A stretch of 61,862 nucleotides of DNA. It comes from an uncultured Colwellia sp. (GTDB lineage: Bacteria > Pseudomonadota > Gammaproteobacteria > Enterobacterales > Alteromonadaceae). Of this stretch, positions 48,223 to 58,124 are shown one piece after another. Where the stretch lies: positions 1-61,862 of the forward strand of contig CAJXQJ010000017.1 in the NCBI GenBank assembly GCA_913058245.1, written 5' to 3'. A program made the position numbers and the translations under genes. Numbering within the stretch: the first letter of the stretch is position 1; every line of letters starts with the position of its first letter. The notes below the pieces were generated by a model. It was not told the DNA's origin, did no database searches, and saw nothing but the letters and a program-made list of their open reading frames with translations.

Positions 48223-48681
48223 ATGAAAAAGACATTACAAAATTTAAGCATGAAGAATAAATCTGAAGGTTTTACCCTTATCGAGTTGATGATCGTTGTA
48301 GCAATTATCGGTATTTTAGCGGCAGTAGCATTACCTGCTTATCAAACTTATTCTGATAAAGCTAAATTTTCTGAGGTTGTATTAGCGGCTTCAGCGCATA
48401 AAGGTGCGTTAGAAGTTTGTGGTCAAGTTAATGGAACATTATTAACCGCAAGTTGTGGCCCAGGAAAAGGTGGCGTTCCAGCAGATATAACTACGGCTTA
48501 TGGTGCTGTTACTTCAGTGAAAGTGACAGGTGGTACAGCTACTGCAGCTGTAATCACAGTAGTTCCAGTTGCAACTGGTGGTGTTAAAGCTACCGACACA
48601 TACGTCCTAACGGCTGCATTATCAAATGGCCAGATTACATGGACCAAAAGTGGTGGATGTGTAACATCAAACTTTTGTTAA
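48223..48681 (+). CDS. pilA: Type IV major pilin PilA
   Basis: A 152-residue prepilin. A 16-residue positively charged leader is cut by PilD at SEG-FTLIE; mature Phe1 and Glu5 (Glu21 of the precursor) are present, followed by the hydrophobic helix [19 protein letters not shown]. The globular domain has four Cys: 66/78 and 146/152, the last pair forming a C-terminal disulfide loop like that of many type IVa pilins. Polymerised by PilB/PilC, it forms fibres for attachment, twitching or DNA uptake. A second Met at codon 10 has no ribosome site. The gene ends with its own terminator, allowing high independent expression. Confidence 0.95.
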   Translation: MKKTLQNLSMKNKSEGFTLIELMIVVAIIGILAAVALPAYQTYSDKAKFSEVVLAASAHKGALEVCGQVNGTLLTASCGPGKGGVPADITTAYGAVTSVKVTGGTATAAVITVVPVATGGVKATDTYVLTAALSNGQITWTKSGGCVTSNFC

Positions 48682-48702
48682 AAATAAGTTATCGTAAATT
48701 AT

Positions 48703-48725
48703 AAGCTCCTTAGGGAGCTTTTTTT
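48703..48725 (+). terminator. Terminator of pilA
   Basis: A 7-bp stem (48703-48709 with 48714-48720), 4-base loop, followed by five more T. It separates the abundant pilin transcript from pilBCD. Confidence 0.88.
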
Positions 48726-48812
48726 ATACCTAATTATAGCCGTTTTTGTTTTTCTCCTAAAAATTAGGTTACACTAAGCTTACTCAATAAATATTATCCA
48801 TACCAAGGTGTT

Positions 48813-50519
48813 ATGAAAGGACTCCATCAACAATCTAGTCTACTCTCAGCCCTCTCCAAGCACCAATTGGTTCCTATTGAATTAGTTGAAAAAATCAGCG
48901 CCGACTTTATTAAACAAAAAAAACCATTTGTCCGCTATTTAGTTGAAGATAAACAATATAGTGCTGCAAATATTGCCAATATTTTATCTCGTAGTTTCGG
49001 CTATCCACTTATTGATTTAAGTAACTTTGATAACTCTTTAGTGCCTGATGGCATACGTAATGAGAAACTCATTCGTAAACATAATGCTTTACCCTTATTT
49101 TTACGCGGTAAAGTTTTGTTTGTTGCTATGTCGGATCCAACCAATCTCGACGCCTTAGAAGAAATTCAATTTAATACCGGTTTTTCTACAGAGTTGGTGC
49201 TCGTAAACGAACAGTCATTAGCAACTTGTATTGAGAAAATACTAGAAGAAGATAGTGACGCCCTTGATATTTCAGATATGGATGCAGAAGAGCTTGCTGG
49301 AATAGATGTTCAAGAGAATAACCAAGAGGAAGATAATACTGCTGCCGGTGATAAAGAAGACGCCCCAATTGTTGTTTATATTAATAAAATCCTTTTAGAC
49401 GCTATTCGTAAAGGCGCATCTGATTTACATTTTGAACCCTATGAAAAATCTTATCGTATTCGTTTTCGAATTGATGGTATTTTAACTGAGGTTGCTAAGC
49501 CCCCTGTTTCGCTGTCTTCCCGCATGGCGGCACGTTTGAAAGTTATGTCTAAGCTGGATATTGCCGAGCGTCGCGTCCCCCAAGATGGCCGAATAAAATT
49601 AGCATTATCAAAGAAAAAATCAATAGATTTTCGAGTCAGTACCTTACCTACCATGTGGGGTGAAAAAATTGTTATGCGTATTCTCGATTCATCTAGCGCT
49701 ATGCTAGGTATCGATATGCTAGGTTACGCACCCGCACAAAAGCAAATTTACATGGATGCCCTAGCACAACCACAGGGCATGATTTTAGTTACCGGCCCTA
49801 CGGGCTCTGGTAAAACAGTTTCGCTTTATACGGGTTTAAATATACTGAATACTGATGAACGTAATATATCAACAGCAGAAGATCCGGTTGAAATTAATTT
49901 AGAAGGCATTAACCAAGTACAAATAAATACCAAGTCAGGCTTAACTTTCCCTAGCGCTTTACGCTCTTTTTTACGCCAAGATCCCGATATTGTTATGGTT
50001 GGTGAAATACGTGATTTAGAAACAGCAGAAATTGCAATAAAAGCGGCACAAACTGGTCACTTAGTATTATCAACCTTGCATACCAACTCTGCAGCAGAAA
50101 CCTTAACTCGTTTACTGAATATGGGCGTACCATCATATAATGTTGCTAGCTCTGTAAGCATTATTATCGCACAGCGCCTAGCCCGTCGGTTATGTATCCA
50201 ATGTAAAGAGCAAGAGCGCATTCCTAGTAGTGAATTATTAGCGCAAGGATTTGTTCTTGAGCAACTTAACGATATTAAACTTTATAAACCTATAGGCTGT
50301 GAGCAGTGCACTGGAGGCTACAAGGGCCGTGTTGGTATTTATGAAGTAATTAAAATTAGTGATATTACCGCTAATTTAATAATGACGGGTGCCAACTCAT
50401 TAGATATCGCCGAACAATGTCAAAAAGAAGGCTACAATAATTTGCGTCAGTCGGGGTTGGAAAAAGCAGCACTTGGCGTAACAAGCTTAGAAGAAGTAAA
50501 TCGCGTAACTAAAGCTTAA
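48813..50519 (+). CDS. pilB: Type IV pilus assembly ATPase PilB
   Basis: A 568-residue secretion-type hexameric ATPase that drives pilus extension. An N-terminal GspE/MshEN-like domain (about residues 15-145) and an acidic linker (145-183) precede the ATPase with Walker A GPTGSGKT (328-335), an Asp box ([11 protein letters not shown]), Walker B ([10 protein letters not shown]), a His box (LSTLHTNSA) and a four-Cys zinc site (CIQC ... CEQC). AAGGTG precedes the ATG. It is followed by pilC after 158 bases. Confidence 0.96.
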   Translation: MKGLHQQSSLLSALSKHQLVPIELVEKISADFIKQKKPFVRYLVEDKQYSAANIANILSRSFGYPLIDLSNFDNSLVPDGIRNEKLIRKHNALPLFLRGKVLFVAMSDPTNLDALEEIQFNTGFSTELVLVNEQSLATCIEKILEEDSDALDISDMDAEELAGIDVQENNQEEDNTAAGDKEDAPIVVYINKILLDAIRKGASDLHFEPYEKSYRIRFRIDGILTEVAKPPVSLSSRMAARLKVMSKLDIAERRVPQDGRIKLALSKKKSIDFRVSTLPTMWGEKIVMRILDSSSAMLGIDMLGYAPAQKQIYMDALAQPQGMILVTGPTGSGKTVSLYTGLNILNTDERNISTAEDPVEINLEGINQVQINTKSGLTFPSALRSFLRQDPDIVMVGEIRDLETAEIAIKAAQTGHLVLSTLHTNSAAETLTRLLNMGVPSYNVASSVSIIIAQRLARRLCIQCKEQERIPSSELLAQGFVLEQLNDIKLYKPIGCEQCTGGYKGRVGIYEVIKISDITANLIMTGANSLDIAEQCQKEGYNNLRQSGLEKAALGVTSLEEVNRVTKA

Positions 50520-50677
50520 TTTCAAAATTAAGCCTTTTAATTACAATATTATAAATGTCAGAACTTTCCAAAAATTGCCAATTAGCCATAATAGATATAA
50601 GCTAAGAGCTATAAATATAAAGCATACCCCACTGATATTATTAACGATATTAACAATTAAAAAAGTAGGTCAAATAA

Positions 50678-51934
50678 ATGGCTATTTCCTCGACCATGAA
50701 AGCACAAGACAAAAAAAGCAAAGTAAAAGCACTTGATGTTTATCAATGGCGAGGCTTAAACCGCAAAGGGAAAAAAGTCAGCGGTGAGCTAAATGCCGCA
50801 AGCATGCTAGAGCTAAAAGCCCAGCTTCGTAAACAAGGTATTACCCCAGGAAAAATAAGTAAGAAAGCAAAGCCATTATTTGGCATGGGTGGTGACAAAA
50901 AAATATTACCTGTCGATATTGCTGTTGTAACTCGCCAAATTGCCACTATGCTTGCTGCTGGCGTACCTTTAGTGCAAACAATCGAGATGATAGGTAGCGG
51001 CCATAATAACGGCAATATGCAAAAACTATTAACTAGTATAGGTAATAGACTGCAATCAGGTGTACCACTATCCGATTGTTTACGTGAACACCCAATGTAT
51101 TTTGACGATTTATATTGCGATTTAGTTCATTCTGGTGAGCAATCAGGTGCCTTAGAGACCATTTATGATCGTGTAGCAACCTATAAAGAAAAAGCCGAAG
51201 CGCTAAAAGCAAAAATTAAAAAGGCTATGACCTATCCTATATCAGTTTTAGTTATCGCCTTTATTGTTACCGCTATTCTATTAATATTTGTCGTACCCGT
51301 ATTCCAAGAAATCTTCGCAAGCTTTGGTGCCGAACTCCCTGCTTTTACTCAATTAGTTATTGCAATTTCTGAATTTATGCAAGCCTATTGGTATTTTGGC
51401 TTAGCCGGTATATTTATTGTCGGTTATTTGTTTAAAAAAGCACATTTAAAAAGCCAAAAATTTCGCGATAGCGTCGATAAGAAAATTTTAAAAATCCCAG
51501 TAATAGGCGATGTGTTGAAAAAAGCGGCAGTTGCTCGCTATGCCAGAACCTTATCAACTACATTTGCTGCTGGTGTACCATTACCCGACGCACTCGCATC
51601 CGCTGCTGGTGCTTCAGGTAATGCTGTTTTCCGTGATGCAATATTAGATATACGTGCTGAAGTTACCTCTGGTATGCAAATGAATTTGGCGATGCGTAAT
51701 TGTGACATATTCCCTGATATGGTTATTCAAATGGTTGCTATAGGTGAAGAATCCGGCGCAGTAGATGATATGCTGGCCAAAGTGGCAACGGTATACGAGC
51801 AAGAAGTAGATAACGCGGTTGATAACTTAACTACCTTACTCGAACCAATGATAATGGCTGTACTTGGTGTTGTTATCGGTGGCCTTATTATTGCGATGTA
51901 CCTGCCAATATTCCAAATTGGTATGGTAGTTTAA
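50678..51934 (+). CDS. pilC: Type IV pilus inner-membrane platform protein PilC
   Basis: A 418-residue GspF-family protein with two repeated cytoplasmic T2SSF domains (ITRQIATMLAAGVPL near residue 85 and YARTLSTTFAAGVPL near 288) and three membrane helices (near 185-210, 235-255 and 390-412). It couples PilB to pilin assembly. The N-terminal ~15 residues are Lys-rich. It lies between pilB and pilD as in most gammaproteobacterial pil clusters. GTAGG stands before the ATG. Confidence 0.95.
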   Translation: MAISSTMKAQDKKSKVKALDVYQWRGLNRKGKKVSGELNAASMLELKAQLRKQGITPGKISKKAKPLFGMGGDKKILPVDIAVVTRQIATMLAAGVPLVQTIEMIGSGHNNGNMQKLLTSIGNRLQSGVPLSDCLREHPMYFDDLYCDLVHSGEQSGALETIYDRVATYKEKAEALKAKIKKAMTYPISVLVIAFIVTAILLIFVVPVFQEIFASFGAELPAFTQLVIAISEFMQAYWYFGLAGIFIVGYLFKKAHLKSQKFRDSVDKKILKIPVIGDVLKKAAVARYARTLSTTFAAGVPLPDALASAAGASGNAVFRDAILDIRAEVTSGMQMNLAMRNCDIFPDMVIQMVAIGEESGAVDDMLAKVATVYEQEVDNAVDNLTTLLEPMIMAVLGVVIGGLIIAMYLPIFQIGMVV

Positions 51935-52008
51935 TATTCATAACTTTTAATACTATAAAATCAATAATATTAATATAATGGCTATTTCCAAACAAAGAGG
52001 TAAATTCA

Positions 52009-52911
52009 TTGACTGATTTCATTTCACTAATGAGCAACAATCAAACGTTCTTCTTAGGCGTAGTTTTCATATTTTCCTTGATGATTGGTAGCTTTTTAAA
52101 TGTGGTCATTTTCCGTTTCCCACAAATGCTTGAACAAGGCTGGAAAAGAGAATGTAGAGAGTTTTTAGCTGATGAACTAGCGACACCAACTAAAAAGCAG
52201 GAGCAGGAGAAAAATCAAGAACAAGAAGTTATTTCATTATCGAAGCCAAGCTCAACTTGCCCTTCTTGTCAGCACAAAATTCGCTTTTATGAAAATATCC
52301 CGGTCATCAGTTGGCTACTTTTGCTCGGAAAATGTAGCCAATGTAAAAATAAAATATCTATACGCTATCCACTTGTAGAGCTTTCCACTGCAATATTAAG
52401 TGTTGTTATTGCCGCTAACTACGGCGTTACTTTTACAACACTATTTCTCTTGGTATTAACGTGGGGACTCGTTTGCTTGACGTTGATCGACCTTGATCAC
52501 ATGTTATTGCCCGATCAGATTACCTTACCATTATTGTGGCTTGGCTTGCTGGTCAATCTTAATGGTGCAATTGTGCCTTTGAATGATGCTGTTATCGGCG
52601 CGGTTGCTGGCTATATGAGTTTATATAGTGTTTTTTGGTTATTTAAGCTTATTACCGGAAAAGAAGGCATGGGGCACGGTGATTTCAAACTTGTTGCTGT
52701 TTTTGGTGCCTGGATTGGTTGGCAGCTACTACCATTGCTAATACTTATGGCATCTGCCGTTGGTGCCACTATCGGTATCAGCTTAATGGTATTTAAAAAC
52801 CATCAGCGTGAGCAAGCAATTCCCTTTGGTCCATACTTAGCCATTGCCGGCTGGATCACCTTACTTTGGGGTGAAGGTATTTGGGCATGGTACTTAAGCT
52901 ATTTGAACTAA
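52009..52911 (+). CDS. pilD: Prepilin peptidase / N-methyltransferase PilD
   Basis: A 300-residue polytopic aspartic protease that removes prepilin leaders and methylates the new N-terminal Phe. The start is TTG, with AGAGG eight bases upstream. A cytoplasmic zinc loop has CPSC (84, 87) and CSQC (109, 112). The catalytic Asp residues are in LIDLDHMLLPD (Asp161 or Asp163) and GMGHGDFKL (Asp225). The loop before the first Cys pair contains an unusual Lys/Gln/Glu-rich stretch (62-75). It is probably cotranscribed with coaE, 21 bases downstream. Confidence 0.95.
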   Translation: MTDFISLMSNNQTFFLGVVFIFSLMIGSFLNVVIFRFPQMLEQGWKRECREFLADELATPTKKQEQEKNQEQEVISLSKPSSTCPSCQHKIRFYENIPVISWLLLLGKCSQCKNKISIRYPLVELSTAILSVVIAANYGVTFTTLFLLVLTWGLVCLTLIDLDHMLLPDQITLPLLWLGLLVNLNGAIVPLNDAVIGAVAGYMSLYSVFWLFKLITGKEGMGHGDFKLVAVFGAWIGWQLLPLLILMASAVGATIGISLMVFKNHQREQAIPFGPYLAIAGWITLLWGEGIWAWYLSYLN

Positions 52912-52932
52912 AACATTTTTCTGAGGCTATAA

Positions 52933-53538
52933 ATGTCTGAATTTATAATTGGCCTAACTGGCGGCATAGGAAGCGGTAAAACCACTGTCAGTGACATGTT
53001 TGCTGAGTTAGGTGTCGATATCATCGATGCCGATGTTGTCGCAAGACAAATTGTCGAGCCGGGTAGTGAAGCGTTAATCGCGATTAAAAACTATTTTGGA
53101 TCAGAGTATATAAATGACCAACATCAACTTAATCGAAGTAAACTGCGCACTCAGGTTTTTAATAACCCAACAGACAAACAATGGCTCAACAAGTTACTGC
53201 ACCCATTGATCCGTGAAAAAATGTTGCAACAATTAAAGGCTGCGCTCAGCCCCTATTGCATATTGGTTGCGCCACTATTACTAGAAAATGGCTTGCAAAA
53301 ACTGGTTAATCGAGTATTAGTCATTGATATTGATGAAGAGAATCAAATTAAGCGTACCGTTTTACGTGATCCAAGCTCGGCTGAAGAAGTTAAAAATATT
53401 ATCGCTAGCCAAATGACTCGGAAAACGCGACTTAACTTTGCTGACGATATCATTAAAAATCAAAACACCACCTTAAGCGAAGTTCAACAGCAAGTATCGA
53501 TACTGCACCAACAATACTTGGCCAGTGTTAGTAAATAA
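52933..53538 (+). CDS. coaE: Dephospho-CoA kinase
   Basis: A 201-residue P-loop kinase catalysing the last step of CoA synthesis. Walker A is GGIGSGKT (10-17), followed by DIIDADVVARQIV (the CoA-binding acid), LHPLIRE and a LLLENGL segment. Length matches E. coli CoaE (206). GAGG precedes the ATG. The pilD-coaE-zapD-yacG order is the usual gammaproteobacterial one. Confidence 0.96.
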   Translation: MSEFIIGLTGGIGSGKTTVSDMFAELGVDIIDADVVARQIVEPGSEALIAIKNYFGSEYINDQHQLNRSKLRTQVFNNPTDKQWLNKLLHPLIREKMLQQLKAALSPYCILVAPLLLENGLQKLVNRVLVIDIDEENQIKRTVLRDPSSAEEVKNIIASQMTRKTRLNFADDIIKNQNTTLSEVQQQVSILHQQYLASVSK

Positions 53539-53627
53539 AGCAGCTTAAAGTGGTATTTTAGATAAAAATTAGCCATTTAAGCTCACTGTGGTTACTATAA
53601 AGAGATTATATTAAAGTTTATCAACCA

Positions 53628-54374
53628 ATGACGGCAATTCTATACGAACATCCGCTCAATGAGCGCATACGCAACTATTTGAAGCTTGAGCAACTATTTA
53701 CTCAAGTTTCAGACTGTTTGCAATGCGGTATAGCGATAAGCCATGGTACCTTTTTTTCTTCTTTATTCGTTATTATTGACACGCTAGAGCGTAATGATAT
53801 TCGTGGTGATTTAATAAAAGACTTAGAAAAGCTTGAGCAAAATTTAGTTATTTGGTCACAAATTCCAGCTGTTGATAGTACCATCATTGAGGAAAACCTA
53901 CGCAGTACCATTGCTTTATCAAGTCAGCTAAAAAAAGCATCACCTCATTGGCTACAATTAAAAGACGATAAGTTTTTATGTGGTCTAAAGCAACGCTTCG
54001 CCATTCAAGGTGGCAGTTCTCATTTTGATCTTCCTCAGCTACAATTCTGGCTTAACCAAGCATCAAAGTACACCGAACAGCAATGCCAGCAATGGCTTTC
54101 ATCATTAGCGCAAATTAACCAAGCACTGGCTTTAATTTTGAAATTTACTCGACAGCGGGCAGAATTTACCACTATTAATACTGAGAGTGGCTTTTATCAA
54201 GACAGTGGTGAAGGCCTAGTATTATTGCGTATAAGAATAAACGCTAAGCTAGCTTGTTATCCAACAGTGAGTGGCAATCGCTTTCGTTATTCAATTCGCT
54301 TCGTCTTACCGTGTGAAGAGTCTGGCCGGAAATATGCCAAGCAAGCAATGAGTTTCCAATTGGCTCAATGTTAA
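53628..54374 (+). CDS. zapD: Cell division protein ZapD
   Basis: A 248-residue helical protein of the ZapD (YacF) family, which binds the FtsZ C-terminal tail and bundles protofilaments at the Z ring. The start YEHPLNERIRNYLKLEQLF and the end region RFRYSIRFVLPCE are family signatures. E. coli ZapD has 247 residues. No strong ribosome site stands before the ATG. Both ZapD and its target FtsZ (60650-61813) are encoded in this window. Confidence 0.95.
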   Translation: MTAILYEHPLNERIRNYLKLEQLFTQVSDCLQCGIAISHGTFFSSLFVIIDTLERNDIRGDLIKDLEKLEQNLVIWSQIPAVDSTIIEENLRSTIALSSQLKKASPHWLQLKDDKFLCGLKQRFAIQGGSSHFDLPQLQFWLNQASKYTEQQCQQWLSSLAQINQALALILKFTRQRAEFTTINTESGFYQDSGEGLVLLRIRINAKLACYPTVSGNRFRYSIRFVLPCEESGRKYAKQAMSFQLAQC

Positions 54375-54441
54375 TTTAATAGCGCCACTAGCAGATTTTT
54401 CTTATAATAAGCGCTAAATACATTAGTAAGTACCTCAGACA

Positions 54442-54678
54442 ATGACTCTTAAAGTTCCATGTCCAACCTGTAAAAAAGAAGTTATTTGGCAAGCAGAAAG
54501 TCAACACAGGCCATTTTGTAGTAAACGTTGCCAATTAATTGATGTTGGTGATTGGGCCGACGAGAATCATAAAATAAGCCAGCCAGTGCAAGGTGCTGTA
54601 GAGCTAAACGAAGAGATGTTAGATGCACTGGAAGATGAGTTTTTGCAGCATAATAAGTTTTTTGTTGAACCTGAATAA
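54442..54678 (+). CDS. yacG: DNA gyrase inhibitor YacG
   Basis: A 78-residue zinc-finger protein; E. coli YacG (65) binds GyrB and inhibits gyrase. Four zinc Cys are at 7, 10, 26 and 30 ([17 protein letters not shown]), followed by [10 protein letters not shown]. The C-terminal 30 residues are acidic. It is last in the pilD-coaE-zapD-yacG series and converges on mutT with 27 bases between and no clear terminator. Confidence 0.93.
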   Translation: MTLKVPCPTCKKEVIWQAESQHRPFCSKRCQLIDVGDWADENHKISQPVQGAVELNEEMLDALEDEFLQHNKFFVEPE

Positions 54679-54705
54679 ATGTTAAACAGGTTAAGTATCT
54701 ACCGT

Positions 54706-55107
54706 TTATAGTTCACCACTATAATATTGCTGAAGCTTTTCAATTATTGCTTGATTAGCGGCTGGAAAAGTTAATTGCTCAAACGCCGCTAAGGTAAACC
54801 AGCCCTCTTGCTGCCCTTCTAACGCCTTTGCTTGTCCCGTAAAATTATCAACAATAAACACATCTAGCAGTACCTTTTTATCGCCGTAATCATGGCTAAT
54901 TTTTATTAACGGCGTACAGGTTAACACTTCAATGGCAACTTCTTCTTTTAGCTCTCGAAACAACGCCTGATGCACAGTTTCACCGTCTTCAACTTTACCA
55001 CCAGGAAATTCCCATTTACCACCTTGATGTGCATCTGCAAGTCGTTTGGTAAGAAAAAATTCATCACCTTGCTTAATTACGGCAACTGCAACATGTACTG
55101 TTTTCAT
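54706..55107 (-). CDS. mutT: 8-oxo-dGTP diphosphatase MutT
   Basis: A 133-residue Nudix hydrolase that removes 8-oxo-dGTP from the nucleotide pool. The Nudix box runs from about residue 37 to 59 (GKVEDGETVHQALFRELKEE), and the preceding KWEFPGG is the MutT form. Length is as in E. coli (129). It lies downstream of secA on the same strand, as in E. coli, but behind a secA terminator and a repeat-bearing gap. Confidence 0.94.
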   Translation of the reverse strand: MKTVHVAVAVIKQGDEFFLTKRLADAHQGGKWEFPGGKVEDGETVHQALFRELKEEVAIEVLTCTPLIKISHDYGDKKVLLDVFIVDNFTGQAKALEGQQEGWFTLAAFEQLTFPAANQAIIEKLQQYYSGEL

Positions 55108-55168
55108 TTTTATAACCCTTTTTGAATATAATCGATACTGCCGGCTTAAGTCCTGCTGTACATGAACG

Positions 55169-55265
55169 CTTCTTCACATCCGTGTGATCGCATAATACCG
55201 CTCGTCACAAACATCAATACTCTTTCACATCCATGTGAGCGCATCATACCGTTCTTCCTGAACAT
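55169..55265. repeat. Two degenerate 46-base direct repeats, 51-base period
   Basis: Copy 1 (55169-55214) and copy 2 (55220-55265) match at 36 of 46 positions by hand alignment. Each contains a small palindrome, CACATCCGTGTG (55175-55186) or CACATCCATGTG (55226-55237), followed by CGCAT.ATACCG. They lie between mutT and secA. They look like a short dispersed intergenic repeat family. Confidence 0.6.
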
Positions 55266-55292
55266 AAAAATGCCAGTCATTTGACTGGCATT
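55266..55292 (-). terminator. Terminator of secA
   Basis: The arms 55269-55279 and 55282-55292 are complementary. On the minus strand TTTTT follows. It lies about 28 bases after the secA stop codon. Confidence 0.88.
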
Positions 55293-55319
55293 CATTTCAC
55301 TTATGCTATTCAGTGCTAT

Positions 55320-57998
55320 TTAAGTTAACTTACCGTGACACTGCTTATATTTCTTACCTGAACCACAAGGACATGGTTCGTTACGGCCAACACGTGGCAT
55401 CGCAGCTTGTTCTGGCTCTGAAGCAGATTCATGTTTAAACTCTTTTGGCGCTTCATCAGCTTTTCTATGTTGCTCTTCAACTGCTTCAACATCAGATTCA
55501 GCTTTAATTTGCACCTTACTTAAAATGCCAATGACGTCATATTTTAAGTTTTCGAGTAGTTCTGAAAATAGCTCAAATGATTCGCGCTTATATTCTTGCT
55601 TAGGATTCTTTTGTGCATAACCACGTAAATGAATACCTTGGCGTAAATGGTCCATCGCAGCCAAATGCTCTTTCCAGTGCGAATCTAAACTTTGTAACAT
55701 TACAGCTTTTTCAAACTGACGTAAAACTTCCGCGCCAACCATTTCTTCTTTGGTGCTGTAACTTGCTTCTACTTCTTCAGCAATTTTCTCGCGTAAAGTT
55801 TCTTCATGTAACTTAGAGTCTTCTTCTAACCATTTTGCAAGTGGTAGTTCAATGGTAAGCTCGCCTTTAAGACGCTCTTCTAAGCCCTCAACATCCCACA
55901 TTTCTTCTAAAGACTGTGGTGGAATATGTTGGTCAACTAGACCATTAACTACGTCAGCGCGAATAGCTTTAATAACCTCAGCAATATCAGCTTCGTCCAT
56001 TAACTCATTACGTTGCTCGTAAATAACCTTACGTTGATCGTTTGATACATCATCAAATTCAAGAAGCTGTTTACGAATATCAAAGTTACGACCTTCAACT
56101 TTACGTTGCGCGTTTTCAATACTTTTCGTTACCCACGGATGTTCAATTGCTTCACCACGTTCCATACCCAGTTTACGCATCATATTAGTAATGCGCTCTG
56201 AGGCGAAAATACGCATCAATCCATCTTCCATTGAAAGATAGAAACGTGTTGAACCTGCATCACCCTGACGACCTGAACGACCACGTAGCTGGTTATCAAT
56301 ACGACGTGACTCATGTCGCTCTGTCGCAACAATGTGTAAGCCACCAAGTTCTAAAACTTTATTATGCTCTTCTTGCCATGTTGCTTTAACTTTTTCAACT
56401 TGTTCATCACTTGGATTATCAAGTTTAGCGAGCATTGAGCCTAAGTTACCGCCCAATACAATATCAGTACCACGACCAGCCATGTTAGTGGCAATAGTTA
56501 CTGCACCAACTTTACCAGCATCGGCAACAATTTCAGCTTCTTGTTGATGAAATTTAGCATTAAGTACTTTGTGCTTAATTTTTGCTTTCTTCAAAAATGA
56601 AGATAGAAATTCAGAAGTTTCAATACTTATGGTACCAACTAGTACTGGCTGACCACGTTCAACACAATCTTTAATATCTTCTAGAATTGCTTCAAATTTC
56701 TCTTCTGCCGTTAAATAAATTAAATCAGGCATGTCTTTACGAACCATTGGCTGGTTGGTAGGAATAACTACCGTTTCTAAACCGTAAATATGATTAAATT
56801 CAAATGCTTCAGTATCAGCCGTACCCGTCATACCTGATAGCTTTTCGTAAATACGGAAGAAATTTTGGAAGGTAATAGAGGCTAGAGTTTGGTTTTCATT
56901 TTGAATATCTACACCTTCTTTAGCTTCAACTGCTTGGTGTAATCCTTCAGACCAGCGTCGACCTTCCATTGTACGGCCAGTATGCTCATCAACGATAACG
57001 ATTTCGCCATCCTTAACAATATAGTCAACGTCTTTTTGGAAGAGTTTATGGGCACGCAAAGCTGCCATTACATGATGAAGTAAGGTAATGTTTGCTGCTG
57101 AGAATAATGAATCCCCTTGCTGCATTAGCCCTTTTTCAAGCATAATTTCTTCAATATGAACTTGACCACGTTCGGTTAAATAAATTTGCTTGGCTTTTTC
57201 ATCAACGGTAAAGTCGCCAGTGCTTTCTTCACCTTCTTTATCTTCTTCTTCTTGCTGCTCTAGCGTAGGCACAACAAGGTTAATATTTCGGTATAATTCA
57301 GAGCTGTCTTCCGCTTGACCTGAAATAATCAACGGCGTACGTGCTTCATCAATTAATATTGAATCAACCTCATCAATAACGGCAAAGTGCAATGGCTTTT
57401 GCGCGCGCTCTTCTGGCGAGAATGCCATGTTGTCACGTAAGTAATCAAAACCGAATTCATTGTTAGTACCATAAGTAATATCTGAGTTATACGCGGCTTG
57501 TTTATCGCCTGGCGCCATACCCGCAATATTACAACCAACGGTCATGCCTAAGAATTCAAATAATGGACGACTCCAATCAGCATCACGTGTCGCTAAATAA
57601 TCATTAACAGTAATAACATGAACACCCTTACCCGTTAAACCATTTAGGTATGACGGTAGCGTTGCCGTTAGTGTTTTACCTTCACCGGTACGCATTTCGG
57701 CAATTTTGCCAGAATTAAGTACCATACCACCGATCATTTGTACGTCGAAATGGCGCATGCCAAACACACGTTTACTTGCTTCTCGCACGACAGCAAATGC
57801 TTCAGGTAATATTGCGTCAAGGGTTTCGCCTTGTGCTAAGCGTTCTTTAAACTCAGCGGTTTTGGCTTTTAATTCTTCATCACTTAATGCTTCAAAAACC
57901 GGTTCTAGAGCATTAATTTTTGTTACTTCTTTGCGCATTTGTTTAAGTAATCGATCGTTGCGACTACCAAACAGTTTTGTCATTAACTTTACAAACAT
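55320..57998 (-). CDS. secA: Protein translocase motor SecA
   Basis: An 892-residue ATPase (E. coli 901) that drives preproteins through SecYEG. It has Walker A MRTGEGKT (102-109), the DEAD-type [16 protein letters not shown] segment, the preprotein-binding domain, motif VI ([11 protein letters not shown]), the scaffold and wing domains, and the C-terminal zinc site [14 protein letters not shown] for SecB and phospholipid contact. The ribosome site is weak. The gene upstream on the same strand is an M23 peptidase, not secM, so the E. coli arrest-peptide control is absent. Confidence 0.97.
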   Translation of the reverse strand: MFVKLMTKLFGSRNDRLLKQMRKEVTKINALEPVFEALSDEELKAKTAEFKERLAQGETLDAILPEAFAVVREASKRVFGMRHFDVQMIGGMVLNSGKIAEMRTGEGKTLTATLPSYLNGLTGKGVHVITVNDYLATRDADWSRPLFEFLGMTVGCNIAGMAPGDKQAAYNSDITYGTNNEFGFDYLRDNMAFSPEERAQKPLHFAVIDEVDSILIDEARTPLIISGQAEDSSELYRNINLVVPTLEQQEEEDKEGEESTGDFTVDEKAKQIYLTERGQVHIEEIMLEKGLMQQGDSLFSAANITLLHHVMAALRAHKLFQKDVDYIVKDGEIVIVDEHTGRTMEGRRWSEGLHQAVEAKEGVDIQNENQTLASITFQNFFRIYEKLSGMTGTADTEAFEFNHIYGLETVVIPTNQPMVRKDMPDLIYLTAEEKFEAILEDIKDCVERGQPVLVGTISIETSEFLSSFLKKAKIKHKVLNAKFHQQEAEIVADAGKVGAVTIATNMAGRGTDIVLGGNLGSMLAKLDNPSDEQVEKVKATWQEEHNKVLELGGLHIVATERHESRRIDNQLRGRSGRQGDAGSTRFYLSMEDGLMRIFASERITNMMRKLGMERGEAIEHPWVTKSIENAQRKVEGRNFDIRKQLLEFDDVSNDQRKVIYEQRNELMDEADIAEVIKAIRADVVNGLVDQHIPPQSLEEMWDVEGLEERLKGELTIELPLAKWLEEDSKLHEETLREKIAEEVEASYSTKEEMVGAEVLRQFEKAVMLQSLDSHWKEHLAAMDHLRQGIHLRGYAQKNPKQEYKRESFELFSELLENLKYDVIGILSKVQIKAESDVEAVEEQHRKADEAPKEFKHESASEPEQAAMPRVGRNEPCPCGSGKKYKQCHGKLT

Positions 57999-58040
57999 CG
58001 TGTTAAACCATATTGAGAAGAAAATCTTCCGCTGAAAATA

Positions 58041-58062
58041 AAATGATCGGTGGGCCCGATCA
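58041..58062 (-). terminator. Terminator-like hairpin in the secA leader
   Basis: A 7-bp GC-containing stem (58044-58050 with 58056-58062), 5-base loop, followed on the minus strand by TTTTATTTT. It lies between the M23 gene and secA, about 45 bases before the secA ATG. It may terminate the M23 transcript or attenuate secA. Confidence 0.65.
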
Positions 58063-58078
58063 CATAAAGTTGCCTAGC

Positions 58079-58106
58079 ATTGTAATGGCAGTTGTATTTT
58101 AAACAA
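58079..58106 (-). promoter_or_regulatory. Candidate sigma-70 promoter of secA
   Basis: On the minus strand TTGTTT and TACAAT are 16 bases apart. The element overlaps a perfect 7-bp inverted repeat (58089-58095 with 58103-58109) just downstream of the M23 stop codon. It would place the start site upstream of the leader hairpin. Confidence 0.4.
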
Positions 58107-58124
58107 CTGAAATTCTCACTAAAG

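Noticed and set aside
57999..58124. Possible SecM-like arrest peptide upstream of secA
   Set aside because: All ATG-started frames in the gap stop within a few codons, and there is no FxxxxWIxxxxGIRAGP-like sequence.
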